Assembly (NCBI GenBank): GCA_905221605.1
Contig: CAJNDS010002494.1
Location: 309,501 to 373,500 of the forward strand
Reading direction: 5' to 3'
Source: Symbiodinium natans
Lineage: Eukaryota; Sar; Dinophyceae; Suessiales; Symbiodiniaceae
DNA length: 64,000 bases
Shown: positions 11,044 through 22,442 of the stretch, piece after piece
Position numbering within the stretch: the first letter of the stretch is position 1
How the letters are laid out: each line of letters starts with the position of its first letter
The notes under the pieces: model-generated
Databases searched by the model: none
The model's input: only the letters and a program-made list of their open reading frames with translations
What the model was told of the DNA's origin: nothing
Program-made: the position numbers and the translations under genes

Positions 11044-11162
11044 CTTGATAGCCCAGTGGTACCCTTTGCCCCTTTTTGTTGGTTCAAGGTTCCCTTGTAA
11101 AGTAGCCAACCCAAATAGGGTGCCCTTACTGTGATGATATGGTTACTTGGCTACTAAGAGGC
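11040..11162. mobile_element. Type-1 element, full length with AGGC target duplication
   Basis: Element 11044-11158 (CTTGATAGCCCAGTGG to ACTTGGCTACTAAG), flanked by AGGC on both sides. There is no coding exon on either side, so it is probably an intergenic copy or in a dead gene. At 115 bp with no internal insertion, it is the best copy for defining family length. Confidence 0.85.
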
Positions 11163-11202
11163 CGTTTGTTTTGTAACTCAATGATTTGCTCGAGCTAGCC
11201 GC

Positions 11203-11297
11203 TGGGGGGGGGGGGGGGGGGGCATCGAAGGGGGGGGGGGGGGAAAGGTACCATAATCAGTTTGCAGCTTTGCCCCCCCCCCCCCCCCCCCCCCCCC
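11203..11297. repeat. Poly-G and poly-C runs facing each other
   Basis: Two G runs (about 11203-11222 and 11231-11244) and a C run (about 11273-11297) about 30 bp apart. They can pair as a G/C hairpin or form a quadruplex. Confidence 0.85.
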
Positions 11298-11299
11298 AC

Positions 11300-13769
11300 G
11301 CTATCGAATTGGCGGGCCATGCTTTTCATGCAGGTTCAGTTCAAGTCAACACTCGATATGGCAAGATAGGGGAGAAACCTTAAAAAGAGTTTGTCATCAC
11401 CTGACGTTGTGGTTATAACTTTTGTAGTGATTCAAAAGCGAGTGTTTTCTGAAATCGTACATGCTTGAGCGTTGTATTTTGGGTATGTGAAGTTGCTTTC
11501 GGTATGGTACGTTGGGATTTGGTTTTGGAATCTTTAAAGGTGGGTTTTGGAAGGGGGGTGGCATATATATATATATATACGCATTTGTACGCACATGTTT
11601 TGTTGTAAACTTGATTGTAAACCTTAGATCCTTGAGTTTCTAGGTTGGGGCCCCAAATCTTAAGGCCGAAGCACCAAGCCCTTCATGAGATGACGGGGCC
11701 TTCACATGTAGATCACGGAAAAGCTTCGCCCTAAACCCTAAACCCTAAACCCTCCCTTCCTTCCTTCCTTCCTGCCTTCCTTCCTTCCTCCCTTTCGGCT
11801 AGACGGGTGGCAAAGAAAACCCCTAAACCCTCTGCAGGAGTTGGCAAGGCAGCTCCGAGGCACCTACTCAGAAGGGGTCGGCAGAGTTTCGAGCAAGGCT
11901 TCTGGGCCTTGAGGTTTAGGGGTTGCAGGGGTTGAGGGAGACTTCTCGACCAAGCCCTAAGCCCTAAACCCTGGTGTTTTGTGACTCGTAGGTAACCTGG
12001 ATCCGGTTTAGGGTTTAGGGTTTCGGAGTGTAAGTAAGAGTCGAAGCCTTCAACCCTAAGCCAGGCAGATTCCTTTGTTGACAGGCCATCGCCGTCAGTA
12101 CAACAACACGCAAAGCCCCGAGGATGTCGTGGGCAGCCTCAGCTGACTCTTTTCTTGGAAGGTTCATGAGTACATAATTTTTCCAAACAAGCAAAGCCGT
12201 TTCAAGGTTCTACCCCCCAAGTGTATGTCTACTTATAACCTACTTGAAGGACTTGGGGGGCTTCCAAGTACAGTTAGAATTGGGGTGAGAAGCACCCTGA
12301 ATCTGCGTGTAGTAGCAATGGCAAGAAGAATCAGAATGACAATAGGAAGAAAAGGCAAAAGCAACACGGATGATGATTCTGGAAATAGTAATGATTCTTT
12401 GCAGAATAGGCTAAAGTCCTGTTCCGCTGTGCTGTGGCGAAATAGTCAAACCCGAGTGGGTGCCGGGTTGTTTCATGATCGGCGAAATTCGGGCCTGCTG
12501 ACTTGGTCTCACTCCTCAGTATGCCCCGCGGAACCCTAAACCGTAAGCCCTTTCAATTCATGACGACTTGTTCGTGATTCATATGAACTCTATGGCGTCT
12601 GGGACTGCTTGGGCGATCCGGCATCTGCTGATGCACGCGATACATGAGTGTCGTGTGCGAGCGCGAGCATCCGAACCCTATAAATTCCTTAAACCCCAAG
12701 CCGAGTTTGGGGGTTTCCGAAATGACAACCCTGAGCCCTAAACCCTGAACCCGATATTGGGAGTCGCCAATTTCATTTCAAATAATCTCTTCACTTCGTA
12801 TGAATTTATTATTTACATGGGCCCTGTTATAATAAGAAGAGAATAAAGGGCCCATGTCTATACTGTAAGGCCCGGGATATATTAATAGAGGGGGTTTTGT
12901 GCCCACGCGTCAAAGAGCGGTTCATTCGCAAGGTAACAATAAGCCCTTGATCCTAATGTTTACTTCGTGGAGAAAGAATCCTGTTGTTGGGGCTTTTAAG
13001 GTGTTCACTGTATTAGTAAAGTTACCCCGAATAATAGGAAAGTTATGCATGATCCAAAAAAATAGATTTACTGACTGAATAACGCAGAGTACGAACTATA
13101 TTTTAATTGGTGAAAAGATTATTGGTTTCGTACGCTCATTTCATGCTTCCATTCACTTCCTATTAATTTAATAAGAGCACATAATATTATAATAATAAAG
13201 TCACAAGGGAATACATTAATACGGTTATTGCGGGCCCTTGGCAATTATTCTGATAGGCCGCGTGCTCCCTTATTCACTAAACCAATCTGTGAATGAATAG
13301 AATGAATCCTGTACACGCCTGTTAATCCTTTAAGGGGGCCTTTAACGCATTCGCTGACCGGTTAAACGAAGTGGAGAACGCAACACTCATTGTGAACCTA
13401 ACAAACGAAGGCTGTAACACATGAATGAACGGTGTAAACGCTACCTTCATTCTAATATACCTTTAGGAGAGTTGTTACACCTTTTCCACCTTAAAGAGAA
13501 CCCCAAGATCCAGAAGATAAGATATTAAAAGTACCCCCAAAGATAGGTTTTATAAGGAGTTTATTAACGTAAGAAGTGATCCACCAAAAACTTGTAAATT
13601 AAATGGGCTTTTTTGAACAGCCGTGTGAATGCATTAAAGACCCTACAAAATAATATTATTAGTGTGGATTTCCTGTAGAGTAAAAAGATAGTAAAATCAC
13701 GGTAATAATATGTGATAGAAATTATGTAGGGTTCATTGAGTTTACACTCGCAAACCCCCCCCCCCCCAG
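11300..13769. other. Gene-poor stretch with an AT-rich island
   Basis: 11300-12760 has small telomeric blocks, a CTTCCTTCC run (11756-11788), one copy of the GGGTGGCAAA tag (11800) and weak open stretches only. 12770-13745 is AT-rich, without telomeric heptamers, and has many short inverted repeats such as GGGCCCTGTTATAATAAG against ATAAAGGGCCCATG near 12820-12860. No gene is seen. Confidence 0.5.
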
Positions 13770-13852
13770 GTCCAGATGCTGCTCTTAGCAGCTCCAGACG
13801 CCGGGCGCCCTCCGCCCGAGATCGTGGGGGCTGCTTTGAAGGTGGGCACTTC
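13770..13852 (+). CDS. Exon island with PDAGxPPPE motif
   Basis: A poly-C tract ending CCCAG precedes an open exon of about 27 codons (QMLLLAAPDAGRPPPE, then IVGAALKVG), directly followed by an eight-unit TTTAGGG array. The same motif occurs in the exon at 18297-18376. Function is not recognised; it may be one unit of a repeat protein with one repeat per exon. Confidence 0.45.
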
Positions 13853-13855
13853 CAG

Positions 13856-13919
13856 GTTAGGGTTTAGGGTTTAGGGTTTAGGGTTTAGGGTTTAGGGTTT
13901 AGGGTTTAGGGTTTAGGGT
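13856..13919 (+). repeat. Telomeric array after an exon island
   Basis: About nine exact TTTAGGG units, directly after the exon at 13770-13852. A truncated type-4 element (GCAGGTAACCTTCAACCTTTT) follows at 13943. Confidence 0.9.
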
Positions 13920-15925
13920 GATACCCTATCCTTAGTGGCTGAGCAGGTAACCTTCAACCTTTTGGGGTATAAAAAATCCTACCATACTTGAGAGGTTTGG
14001 CCCAGGGTGGGTGTTCTAAGCCCGATAACCCGAAACCCGCGTCATGCAGCCACACGCTGGACTCGGGTTTAGGAATTGGGTTTAGGGTTCGGGGCCACCC
14101 AATACGAGTGTGAGTCAAGTATTTTGTGAGTCTTGCCTAAGAGCTACTGGCAAAGATAGGCTGGACGGTTTTGTTCTTTTGCACTGCTCCATCATTTCTT
14201 CAGCAACTTTGGTAGTTGCCTCAGTAAGAGATGTGCCTTCCATCCCCCCCCCCCCCGCCTGTAAGCCTTGTCCTGTAAGCCTTGTCGAAGCCCCACGCCC
14301 TAAACCCTCAACGCTTATGAGCCCTAAACCACCAAAACCCTAAAACCTTTGTGGTAAAAAGAACCCTGAACCCCTATGAGCCCTAAACCACCAAAACTCT
14401 AAAACCTTTGGGGTAAAAAGAGCCCTGAACCCCTATGAGCCCCAAACCACCGAAACAAAACGGGTGTAGGGTTTATGGACGCCAGGCCGCGGGACTTCAG
14501 ACAAGTGACGAGACTCTTGGCTGCCGGGGTTTAGGGTTTAGGCTTTAGGGTTTAGGGTTTAGGGTATAGGGTTTAGGGTTTAGGGGGAATGGGCCACTCT
14601 CTTATGTGGGTGTTGGGTTTTGGGTTTCGGGCTTATCTTCTGCAAGCCTGCTGCAAGAAGGGTTTAGGGTTGACGGTGATAAGACCGCGTGCGGAATTCT
14701 GAGATCATGCATAAGACGGAACCTGCCCCAAAAAGCAAGGGTTTTTGAAGATCAGCCCTCAACCCTCAGTTGCATCTGGGACTCAACGTGGCGGCCTGAA
14801 GGTCAAAAAGGGGGTGGGGTGGGGGGGTGGGGAGATGGACTCAGGGTTTAAGGTTGGGGTGCAGAGCCGAAATTGTTTGTGACCCTGCTGGCAATGTGCG
14901 TGGTTTGCTCGTGCCCTAACGTTGTTGTGAGTCGAGACTTTTTGTTGGTTTCCACCTGCCCCCAGGAACTTGATCCGTGCGCTTCAAGAGGCTCCACAGG
15001 GAGGAAAGAAACCCGGGCCACAAGGAATTCACCAGTGCTTTCTGGGTAAACAGGTTTCGGGCGAAGGGCAGAGTGATAGGGTACCCTTAGCACCACGTGT
15101 TCACTAGATCCCTAAACCCTAAACTCTAAACCCTAAACCCTAGGTCACCAGGTAGATCTTGAGCAGCAGGGGAGGGGCTGAGGGCGTTGTCAGGGACTCT
15201 CGGGGCTCAGGCTCTTCGCGGTGTTTCCAGGGCAACATAGGGATTGCTATCGCATTTTCTTGTGGCTCCAGACAGGATCCGCAAAGAATTGCAAGAGGCC
15301 CGACTTACGAAAGCTATGTGCTATGTTGTTTTGCAGTGATCCTTGGGTACTGTCACTGTAGGATCCTACAAGGGGGTTTCAAGTGCCCCTAGCCGTCTGT
15401 ACCTTCATATGCGCATATAGTGGTTTGGGGCCCCAAAGAAAGCTTTTGGGGGGTTAACTGATCTTTCGAACTTTGCCTGGCATTTTTGGAGTACGTGGTC
15501 CATCGTTTGTGGGTCACACTTCGTGTTTGGGTCTAAGCAGTTGCTGTAGGCTTTTCGGTTCGTGGCTTGAAAAGCTTAGAAGGCATCTGCTTCGTGAGCT
15601 CTTCTAGAATCCTAAACCCTAAACCCTTGAATCCCTAAACGCCTTGGGCGGCTGGAGAGGCGGCTGGAGCACGCGGTGGGAATCCACGCAAGGAGGACAC
15701 TTCCAATGTCAGGGGTCGTATTCAACCCTATTGGATCCTGAAGCTGGAAACCCTAAACCCTAAACCCTAAACCCTGTAAGGGTTGACCAAGGCTCCAGAT
15801 TTCAGTAGGGCAGCGCTCTCCGCTTCGCCGCAATCGCCATCAACAATCTCCTGTGATTCGTGCTTCTTTGTGCTTATGCTGCATATAGGGTCTTAATATA
15901 GAGTTTAGGGTTTAGGGTTCAGTGT
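13920..15925. other. No firm gene; telomeric fragments and element remnants
   Basis: Holds a truncated type-4 element (13940-13990), a tandem of about 70 bp based on CCCTAAACCACCAAAACCCTAAAACC (about 14300-14455), TTTAGGG blocks at 14528-14585 and several exon-length open stretches that I cannot join into a gene. Confidence 0.4.
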
Positions 15926-17002
15926 TTGTTCCTGCTCGTGCCATCTGCGTCTCACAGGGACGCGCAGTTGACCTCTCAGGGCTGTAAGGCTTCAGTGATG
16001 AACCTGCAGGATCTGGACCGCGCCCGAGCAGGGGCACACGAGTACCAGGCCATACCCAGGGTAGGGCCCTCGGTTTTTGGGAAACTTCTTCTACTTCTGC
16101 CTCTTCTGTACATGTGTAGCCAAAGAGGCAGCTTATCCAGGATGGGACGACACGCCTGTTTTCGTCTTCTTTGTGCGGGACTGCTTGTTCAGGATTTGGG
16201 CGGCGCGGCGGGCAGCCAGGTGGCCGGAGACAAGTGCACACCTGAGGTTTGCAGCACCCGTCAGTGCGAGCAGCAAGGGCAATAGACGTCCTGTGCAGAG
16301 ACTGTGCCACTCAATCAGGAAAATCGACCGCCCGATGCCGGACACTTGCGTCGCGCATGCTCTGCACATGATGGGGAGCTCTAAATTGCCCCGGGCCGGG
16401 GCAGTGCTGGGGCGAAAAGTACATGCGTCCTTGCGGGAGAAGATGGGGGGGGCATCTCGAGCAAGTTCGCAACCAAGCTGCTTTCTGGTAGACAGCGCCA
16501 TCAGCATGATGATGCACCCCTTTGCCTGCAGGAGATCAAGTACAACACCCCAGTACGGGCCTTATGGTTGAGGAGAGATTTATGACGGACCCGGGACTTG
16601 TCGACTTATCCCCTCCCCACATGGCCAGTGTGTCATGTTGCCGATGTGCTCCAAGTCCACACCCGCCATCACCTTCAACAACGCCTTGGCTCAGATGAAG
16701 AAGCCTGTCCAGGCTGGGTTGCACTTCACAAAAGGCGGAACAGGAACGGAAAGTCACCACCCTCAATCCGCGCGAGCTTCTTCAGCCGGCCCAACAAACA
16801 ACCTGTCAAAACAATCAGGGTTGAGGCTTCAGGGTTTAGGGTTTAGGGTGGAGCGGCCCTCCAGAAACCCTAAACCCTAAACCCTAAACCCTGTGCCCTG
16901 AAGCGACACAAAGCAAGGCCATGCGGATCCTTGAGGGCATGCGCCTGGGGATGCCGGACGTGGCGACCCTCCCGAGGATGGACGGATTTGACCCCGCGAG
17001 GT
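15926..17002 (+). CDS. Exon islands of an unrecognised gene
   Basis: Several coding-like stretches on the + strand: 15940-16070 (includes NLQDLDRARAGAHEYQA), about 16105-16290 (AAYPGWDDTPVFVFFVRDC, then Arg/Ala rich), 16635-16745 (STPAITFNNALAQMKKPVQ) and 16919-17000 (KAMRILEGMRLGMPDVA, ending at GAG before GTGGGT). The last has an exon-like donor. Frames differ between islands, so introns must lie between them. No domain is recognised. Grouping them in one gene is an inference from strand and proximity. Confidence 0.35.
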
Positions 17003-17445
17003 GGGTGCTTGGGTTGAGGGTTTAGGGTTTAGGGTTTAGGGTTGAGGGTTGAGGGTTGTCGGTTTAGGGTTTAGGGTTGAGCACGCTCCCCCTGCTTCCT
17101 GGCAGTACTTCAGAGCCCAGGTTCAAAAATCAAAAAAGGGCTTAGGGTTTAGAATTCAGGCCACAACCGAACCGGTTCTGAGAAGAGATTTCGGCCATTT
17201 CTTGCCGTACCAAAAGCTATTGAGAGAGAGGTTTCCTGTGCAACATGGAAGAAACCAGCATAAAGCAATAAAGCAAGGGCCTGGAGGAGAGTTCCCGGTC
17301 GAAAGTGGCCCTGCAAGACACTTGCGGATCAGTTCCCCTAATTCGGGTCCCCTTGTGCGTACGTCAATATCGGCTCTTCTGGTCAGCTGGGATGCAACTA
17401 GCCACAGGGGTTGAATGGGATAGCTTAGGGTGATTGCAAGAATGC

Positions 17446-17576
17446 CTACAAGGAGGGGCCCCCTTGCTTTTTCTGACTACAGTTAAAAGGGACATCTAAC
17501 CAAAGTTAGGATCCTCAGAACCCAGTTTAGGGTCCTTAACACTCTACTTATAACGCGGGGGGCCCCCCCCTTGTAG
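17446..17576. mobile_element. TIR element with CTACAAGG-GGGGCCCCC ends
   Basis: Left end CTACAAGGAGGGGCCCCCTTG pairs with right end GGGGGGCCCCCCCCTTGTAG. It is 131 bp, non-coding, and the only copy recognised in this window. Confidence 0.75.
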
Positions 17577-18103
17577 AAGTGAGGGCCGGATCCTGAATCA
17601 TGCTACACTGCACAAATACCCCGTGCTGACTCTACCTTGTAAACCCTACACCCTAAACCCTAAACCCTAAACCCATGTCCACTCCCTGCCAGCTTCCTCC
17701 CGCCGCAGACTCCCGAGGACCTTTGGGGGGTTGGGGGGGCTCCAGGTCAGGGTTCAGGGTTTTTTGAAGGTTTAGGGTTAGGGGCGGGTTTAGGCAAAGT
17801 TGTGCTTCGTGGCCCTACCTGGTGTCATTCAACCGCCACCATGCATGAAAAACGTGGCCAGGTCGCGGTCTCACTCGTTTAGAAAATGGCCGATGCCATG
17901 TACACAGTCTTCTTTAGTGAAGAGTTTAGGGTTTAGGGTTAGTACGGCTATTCCTCGTGTTATGACCTGGACGGTTCAAAGTGGTTCTGTTGATGGCTCC
18001 TGCATAAACAGCTCGATCTCACTTATCGTCAATATGCAAGAAGCGACAAGGACACGGCGCTGCCTTTTGCCGGCAAGTACTGCACGGGCTACTAGCCGAA
18101 GCC

Positions 18104-18280
18104 CTAAACCCCCTTAAATCCCGCGTGTAACCCTCTTAAACCCTCCTAAACCCCCCTTAAGCCACCTAAACCCCCTTAAATCCCCCTTGTAACCCTCTTA
18201 AACCCTCCTACACCCCCCTTAAACCCCCTTCCCAAACCCCCCCTTCTAACCCTCTTAAACCCTCCTACACACCCCCCCTT
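18104..18280. repeat. CCCCCTTAAA/CCCTCTTAAACCCTCC tandem block
   Basis: Three to four imperfect units of about 55 bp, made of CCCTCTTAAACCCTCCTAAAC and CCCCCTTAAATCCC variants. It ends in a pyrimidine tract plus CCCAG that serves as the acceptor for the exon at 18297. Confidence 0.75.
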
Positions 18281-18296
18281 TCCCAGGATGTCGTCC

Positions 18297-18376
18297 GGAC
18301 GCTGATGCAGGTGGTGCCCGATGCTGGCTCACCACCTCCTGAGGCTCTGGCAGACATTTCCCTTGGGATGGGGTTT
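18297..18376 (+). CDS. Exon island with PDAGxPPPE motif, second copy
   Basis: After TTTCCCAG, an open exon reads DVVRTLMQVVPDAGSPPPE, then ALADISLGMG. It aligns with 13770-13852 through LxxxxPDAGxPPPE and runs straight into TTTAGGG/TTTTGGG repeats. A third, weaker relative is at 27954-28065. The likely product is a repeat protein; function unknown. Confidence 0.5.
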
Positions 18377-18428
18377 AGGGTTTAGGGTTTTGGGTTTTGG
18401 GTTTTGGGTTTTGGGTTTATTCCAACAG

Positions 18429-18503
18429 GTCCTTAATCGGATCATAATAAGGAGGTACTCTGATCCCTATTGAGGGCTGTGTGCTTCAGGGGGAACATCC
18501 CAA
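18429..18503. mobile_element. Family-2 MITE, left end missing
   Basis: Retains the inner AGTCCTT-type block and the right end GGGGGAACATCCCAA. The left terminus has been replaced by TTTTGGG repeats. Confidence 0.75.
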
Positions 18504-18521
18504 GATTTCCCTCACAAAGGT

Positions 18522-18650
18522 ATGGCTGGTGGCAGCCCAGTGGTGCCCTTGTTTGCCCTTCTTCGGGTTTTACAGGAGGTTCCCTGAAAAAGCAGCCAAT
18601 CCAAATAGGGGTACCCTTATTGTGTCCTGTTTCTCGGGCTGCCAAGATGG
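18522..18650 (+). mobile_element. Type-1 element with ATGG target duplication
   Basis: Element 18526-18646 (CTGGTGGCAGCCCAGTGG to CTCGGGCTGCCAAG), flanked by ATGG at 18522-18525 and 18647-18650. The duplication does not supply GT or GA, so this copy may not be a functional intron. Confidence 0.8.
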
Positions 18651-18793
18651 CCAAGTCATGCAGGAACGGGAGTGAGAGTAAGCACGCGTGCTCCCCACGA
18701 GCACGCGATCGGATCGCGGCGATGGAAAGAACTGCAGAATCAGCGAAGGGCATTCCGGAGATCTTGGGGCTGGCACTACTGGCCGGCTCTTAG
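18647..18793 (+). CDS. Possible terminal exon, unknown function
   Basis: Starts at the ATGG duplicated by the type-1 element and runs 48 codons to TAG at 18791-18793. It contains ARDRIAAMERTAESAKGIPE followed by a hydrophobic end. It may be a C-terminal exon of the gene with exons up- or downstream. Low certainty. Confidence 0.3.
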   Translation: MAKSCRNGSESKHACSPRARDRIAAMERTAESAKGIPEILGLALLAGS

Positions 18794-18947
18794 GGAATGG
18801 GGGAATGAGGTACCCTTTACAATCCCTTAAAGGGTATACATAGGGCCTTGATTCCCTCACTCCCTACTAAGAACCAGGGGGCGGCTCAGGGATCAGGGAG
18901 AACCAAGGTTTTCTCGGATGTGTGGACCCTTACAATGGCGTGCCCAA

Positions 18948-20052
18948 TCTTTGCAATGCCGTCGCAACGCTCTGGCGCAGGTTGTCGGTGCAGCTCTCAA
19001 AGCTGCGGGAATTCCAGCGACGGACGAGAATGTGGAAAAAGCATCTCGGCTGCACAGAGCTTGGGCGCAGCTGTGCCCATCCCGGTCGGGATGCTCCCCA
19101 TCGGGAGGCAGCAGAAACTTGGCCAGAATCAGAGTAAAGCAGTAGCCTATAAGCCATCAACCCACGCATGAGGCGCGTCATGGGTAGCGTGAGGCTGCTG
19201 GGTACTTGTAGGTGTGGCAGAGAGGAAGGCGGCTGGGCAGGTGGCAGAAGAACCTCGGTCCACCCAGTCCCTCAACCTGCAGGCGTTTTTCTCGATGCTC
19301 TTCTCCGCTTACCCTACGAAGTGGACTCCAGCTCTTATAGCTGCAAACCCTAAACCCTGAACCCTAAACCCTAAACCCCCCGTCCCGAGCTCATCGCCGT
19401 GGCCGAGGCGTTGAAAGAGGCACTGGGATCTAAGCCCAGCAGCCAGGAGACAGAACCCCGTGTTGAGGGTTTGTAGGGGTTAGGGGTTAGGGTTTAGAGG
19501 GCTGACGGCTTGAAATGTCGGGTCCCGGGTGCAAATCTCTCTGAGGATCTTGGGCTTGGATAGGGTTTCGGGTCTACAGGAAGCCTCCCTTCTAGACAGC
19601 ACTGAGCTCGGAACTCCACGCGGATATACCCCTACAGCTGGATTTCAACTCAGGGCTCCTAAGCCCAATCACCCCAACCTCCAGCTGCACCACAATCATT
19701 GCTACGAATGACAAAGAACATGAAGATTCGCAGTCTCTACTTTCCCAGCAACCTGGCAAATCAGAACAATGAGCCTCACTCTCGAAACCTGCAGAATTCG
19801 TAGCTCATCTGCTTCAGGCGGGTGGAGTCATGCCGTCAGATCCCCTAAGCCCTTTGAAGACCCTGAACCCTAAACCCTAAACCCTAAACCCTAAACCCTA
19901 AACCCTAAACCCTAAACCCTACACCCCACGTCAGGACATGGCCGCGGCAAGGGCCGCTGCCGCCGAGTACAGCACGGCCGGCGCGGGTGACGGCGCCGTT
20001 GCCAGCGACCTCAACGACCTCAGCAAGCTAGGCCAGATCACTAAAGGGACCC
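18948..20052 (+). CDS. Run of exon islands, unknown gene
   Basis: Islands on the + strand: 18963-19090 (ALAQVVGAALKAAGIPATDE), 19241-19341 (after GGGCAG; SLNLQAFFSMLFSAYPTKW, then a GC donor and a CCCTAAA block), about 19390-19468 (ELIAVAEALKEALGSKPSS) and 19935-20052 (after ACGTCAG; acidic, Ala rich, ending at a type-1-like element). Codon third positions are GC rich, as in the firm genes. Telomeric blocks lie between most islands. No domain is recognised. The helical, Ala/Leu-rich content suggests one alpha-helical protein, which is inference. Confidence 0.4.
19859..19925 (-). repeat. Telomeric array
   Basis: Nine CCCTAAA units directly before the acceptor of the exon at 19935. Confidence 0.9.
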
Positions 20053-20160
20053 AGAGTATGGCACCTTATTCCTTTTTTAAGGGCTTAGGGTTCCCTTAGA
20101 AGCTGCTTAAAACAACCAAACAGGGCACCCTTTTGATTCCTCTAGGTTGCTTATGGGTCG
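20053..20160. mobile_element. Diverged type-1-like element
   Basis: Shares the internal GGTTCCCTTAGAAG...AACCAAACAGGGCACCC layout with type-1 copies. The ends are too decayed for a target duplication. Confidence 0.45.
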
Positions 20161-21443
20161 AGTTTAGGGTGTCCGGGCTCAACGGAAGTCTGGGCGTCGA
20201 CGCGGCATCTCCTGTCGGGCGTGGTGCCCTGAACCCTAATTAAACCCCAAACCCCGAAACCCAAACCCTAAACCCTGTGAACTGCCAGCAGAGAGCGCGT
20301 GCCAAACCCTAAGCCCTAAGCTCCAAGCCCTAAACCCGAAACCCTAAACCCCAAACCCCAAACCCTAAACCCTAAACTAAACCCCCTAAAACCCCTTGTT
20401 GGAGCTCCGGGAGCTCCTGCGTGGAGGTTGGTTTGTTCAGGAGGTGCAACCAGGTTTAGGGTTTAGGGTTTAGGGTTTAGGGTTAGGGTTTGGGATTTAG
20501 GGTTTGGGATTTAGGGTTTAGGGTTTAGGGAAACGGTCGGGGAATCAACCGGCCATGGCGACATGCTCCATTTGAGGGGGTACAATTCTGAGATTCTTAC
20601 AGCTACACACTGATGTTGAGGAAAAGAACTCAGTTTGTCATTTTGGTGTTGTGCTGGGTGCCCCTGCTGTTATCTTTTTTTTTCATCGTTTTGCTTGTGC
20701 TTCTCAGACTGCAGGAAGGGTGCTATCATTACTTTATCGTTTTGTTTGTAGTTTGCTTCTGTGATTGCAGGAAGGGTTTGAGTCATGTGCTTGAAGCAGG
20801 CGTGTCCAAGCCGAGCCCGAAACCCCAAGGTCAGATGGGCAGCCCTCGTCTTGTCTGTCAGAGTCATAGTCATAATCAGACAGTCGGCGTCTTCCAGGTT
20901 TAGGGTTTATGGCGTAGGCAATAGGGTTTAGGGTTTCGGGGAAGGCCCTTGGGATATTTTGTATTTTCCCTTATCGGGTTTAAGAGGACCGTATGTTTTG
21001 TATTATGTTTCACTTTAAGGGCCATCCTGGGTTCTTTGCAGTATAGAAGATGCTTGTGCCAAGTCTCTGAGGGCAAATGGCTTGTGTGGCTTTGGCTTCT
21101 GGAGCTGTGGAATGTCTTCTCGCATCATATAACGTGACCGCCTCTGTGCAGGGCGGGCGCCGCCCGAAATCCTGAACCAGACTCCCCTGAAGCCCAACAG
21201 AACAGGCGCGCAGTTTCGGGATCGAGTGTTGCAGGCTACCCCATGTTCACAGAGGACCTGGGAAGCAGCAGAAGCAGCACTGCCAAGGCATCGGGGGAGA
21301 CGAATCTTTGGGACTTAGGCTTCGTATGCCCACGCGGGTCCGAATTTGAAACAACCCCCCCCCCCCCCCATGAGAGGTTCAGAGCTTATAAGCATGCAGC
21401 CACACGCAGTCCCGAGTCCTTCACCGAATCGGGTCTCTTGAGT
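20161..21443. other. No gene; telomeric variants and weak open stretches
   Basis: CCCTAAA/CCCGAAA blocks (20225-20395) and TTTAGGG blocks (20453-20530) flank a T-rich stretch (20640-20770) whose hydrophobic frame looks compositional. No supportable gene is seen. Confidence 0.45.
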
Positions 21444-21574
21444 CTTGGCAGCCCAGTGGTACAAACCCTAAACCCTAAACCCGAAACCCCTTTGTTTGGT
21501 CCTTGGTTCCCTGATAGAGTAGCCAACCTAAAAAAGGGCGCCCTCATTGTAAAGGGGGTTCCTGGGCCACCAAG
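21444..21574 (+). mobile_element. Type-1 element invaded by a telomeric block
   Basis: CTTGGCAGCCCAGTGGTAC is followed immediately by AAACCCTAAACCCTAAACCCG (about 27 bp, 21463-21489), after which the type-1 sequence resumes and ends CTGGGCCACCAAG. No clear target duplication remains. Confidence 0.75.
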
Positions 21575-21602
21575 TCCTTGAGGTCGCGTGGGAGTCCCCC
21601 AA

Positions 21603-21842
21603 GCCCCTAAACCCTAAACCCTATAAACCCTAAACCCTAAACCTGCGACACGGGTGGGAAAAAAGACCCTAAACCCTAGCCTAAACCCTAAACCCTATAA
21701 ACCCTAAACCCTAAATCCTAGGCCCTAAGCCCTAAGCCCTAAGCCCTAAGCCCTAAGCCCTAAGCCCTAAGCCCTAAGCCCTAAGCCCTAAGCCCTAAAC
21801 CCTAAACCCTAAACCCTAAACCCTAAACCCTAAACCCTAAAC
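21603..21842 (-). repeat. Telomeric array with a CCCTAAG block
   Basis: CCCTAAA units, then about ten CCCTAAG units, then CCCTAAA again. The homogeneous variant block implies local amplification rather than independent point changes. One copy of the GGGTGGnAAAAAA tag lies inside at about 21650. Confidence 0.9.
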
Positions 21843-21945
21843 CAAAACATGCTGCCACACCGGGCAGGCCCCTGGCCGAGGACCCGCCGGGTGGTGTCTG
21901 GGTATTGTGGGGTCCTTCTTCCGGTCTCCAAAGGTCTAGGGGTCA

Positions 21946-22053
21946 TGTGGGCTTTTCCCAAAATAGGGGTACCTCTTGTATACCCCTAATAGAATAGAAT
22001 CCCCTTAAAGGGACCCCAAAAAAGGGTACCCCCATTGTCGGAAACTCCCATAC
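21946..22053. mobile_element. GGGTTTCCGA-type TIR element
   Basis: Left GGGCTTTTCCCAAAATAGGGG pairs with right CCCCCATTGTCGGAAACTCCC, with inner TAGAATCCCCTTAAAGG. Relatives are at 47968-48078 and 61943-62095. Confidence 0.65.
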
Positions 22054-22442
22054 CTGGGCCGGGCCCTGAACGTCGCCCAAAAACCCCAGAATCTCCGCGA
22101 CGTGAGCTCTGCAGCTTCGCTCTATGACTAAAGTCCACAGGTGGACCAAACCTAAACTACCCCAAAAACCCTGAAAACCCATTTTTAAACCCTACAAACT
22201 CTAAAAGAGCCCCCCCCAAAATCCCTAAAACCCTTCAGCTTTCTGCCCTTAAAGCCCCTTAGAACGCTGCTGCAAGGAAGCCAGGCGCAGCCAGAGGAGG
22301 TCATCAAGGTGCCCCGATGAATATCATGACTCGGACCTCCCACATATAGCGCACCTTCTATTTGTATAGGCCTGTCACATATTATGATCTGCAATACTTA
22401 GTATAACAGTCAGCTAATATACTGGTTAAAATTTCGTTATTC

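Noticed and set aside
11044-11070. A-box resemblance (TAGCCCAGTGG) suggesting a tRNA-derived SINE
   Set aside because: The motif is part of a terminal inverted repeat present at both ends with 4-bp target duplications; no B box or tail.
20640-20780. Hydrophobic membrane-like peptide
   Set aside because: T-rich composition on one strand explains the Leu/Phe/Val content; no splice context or other support.
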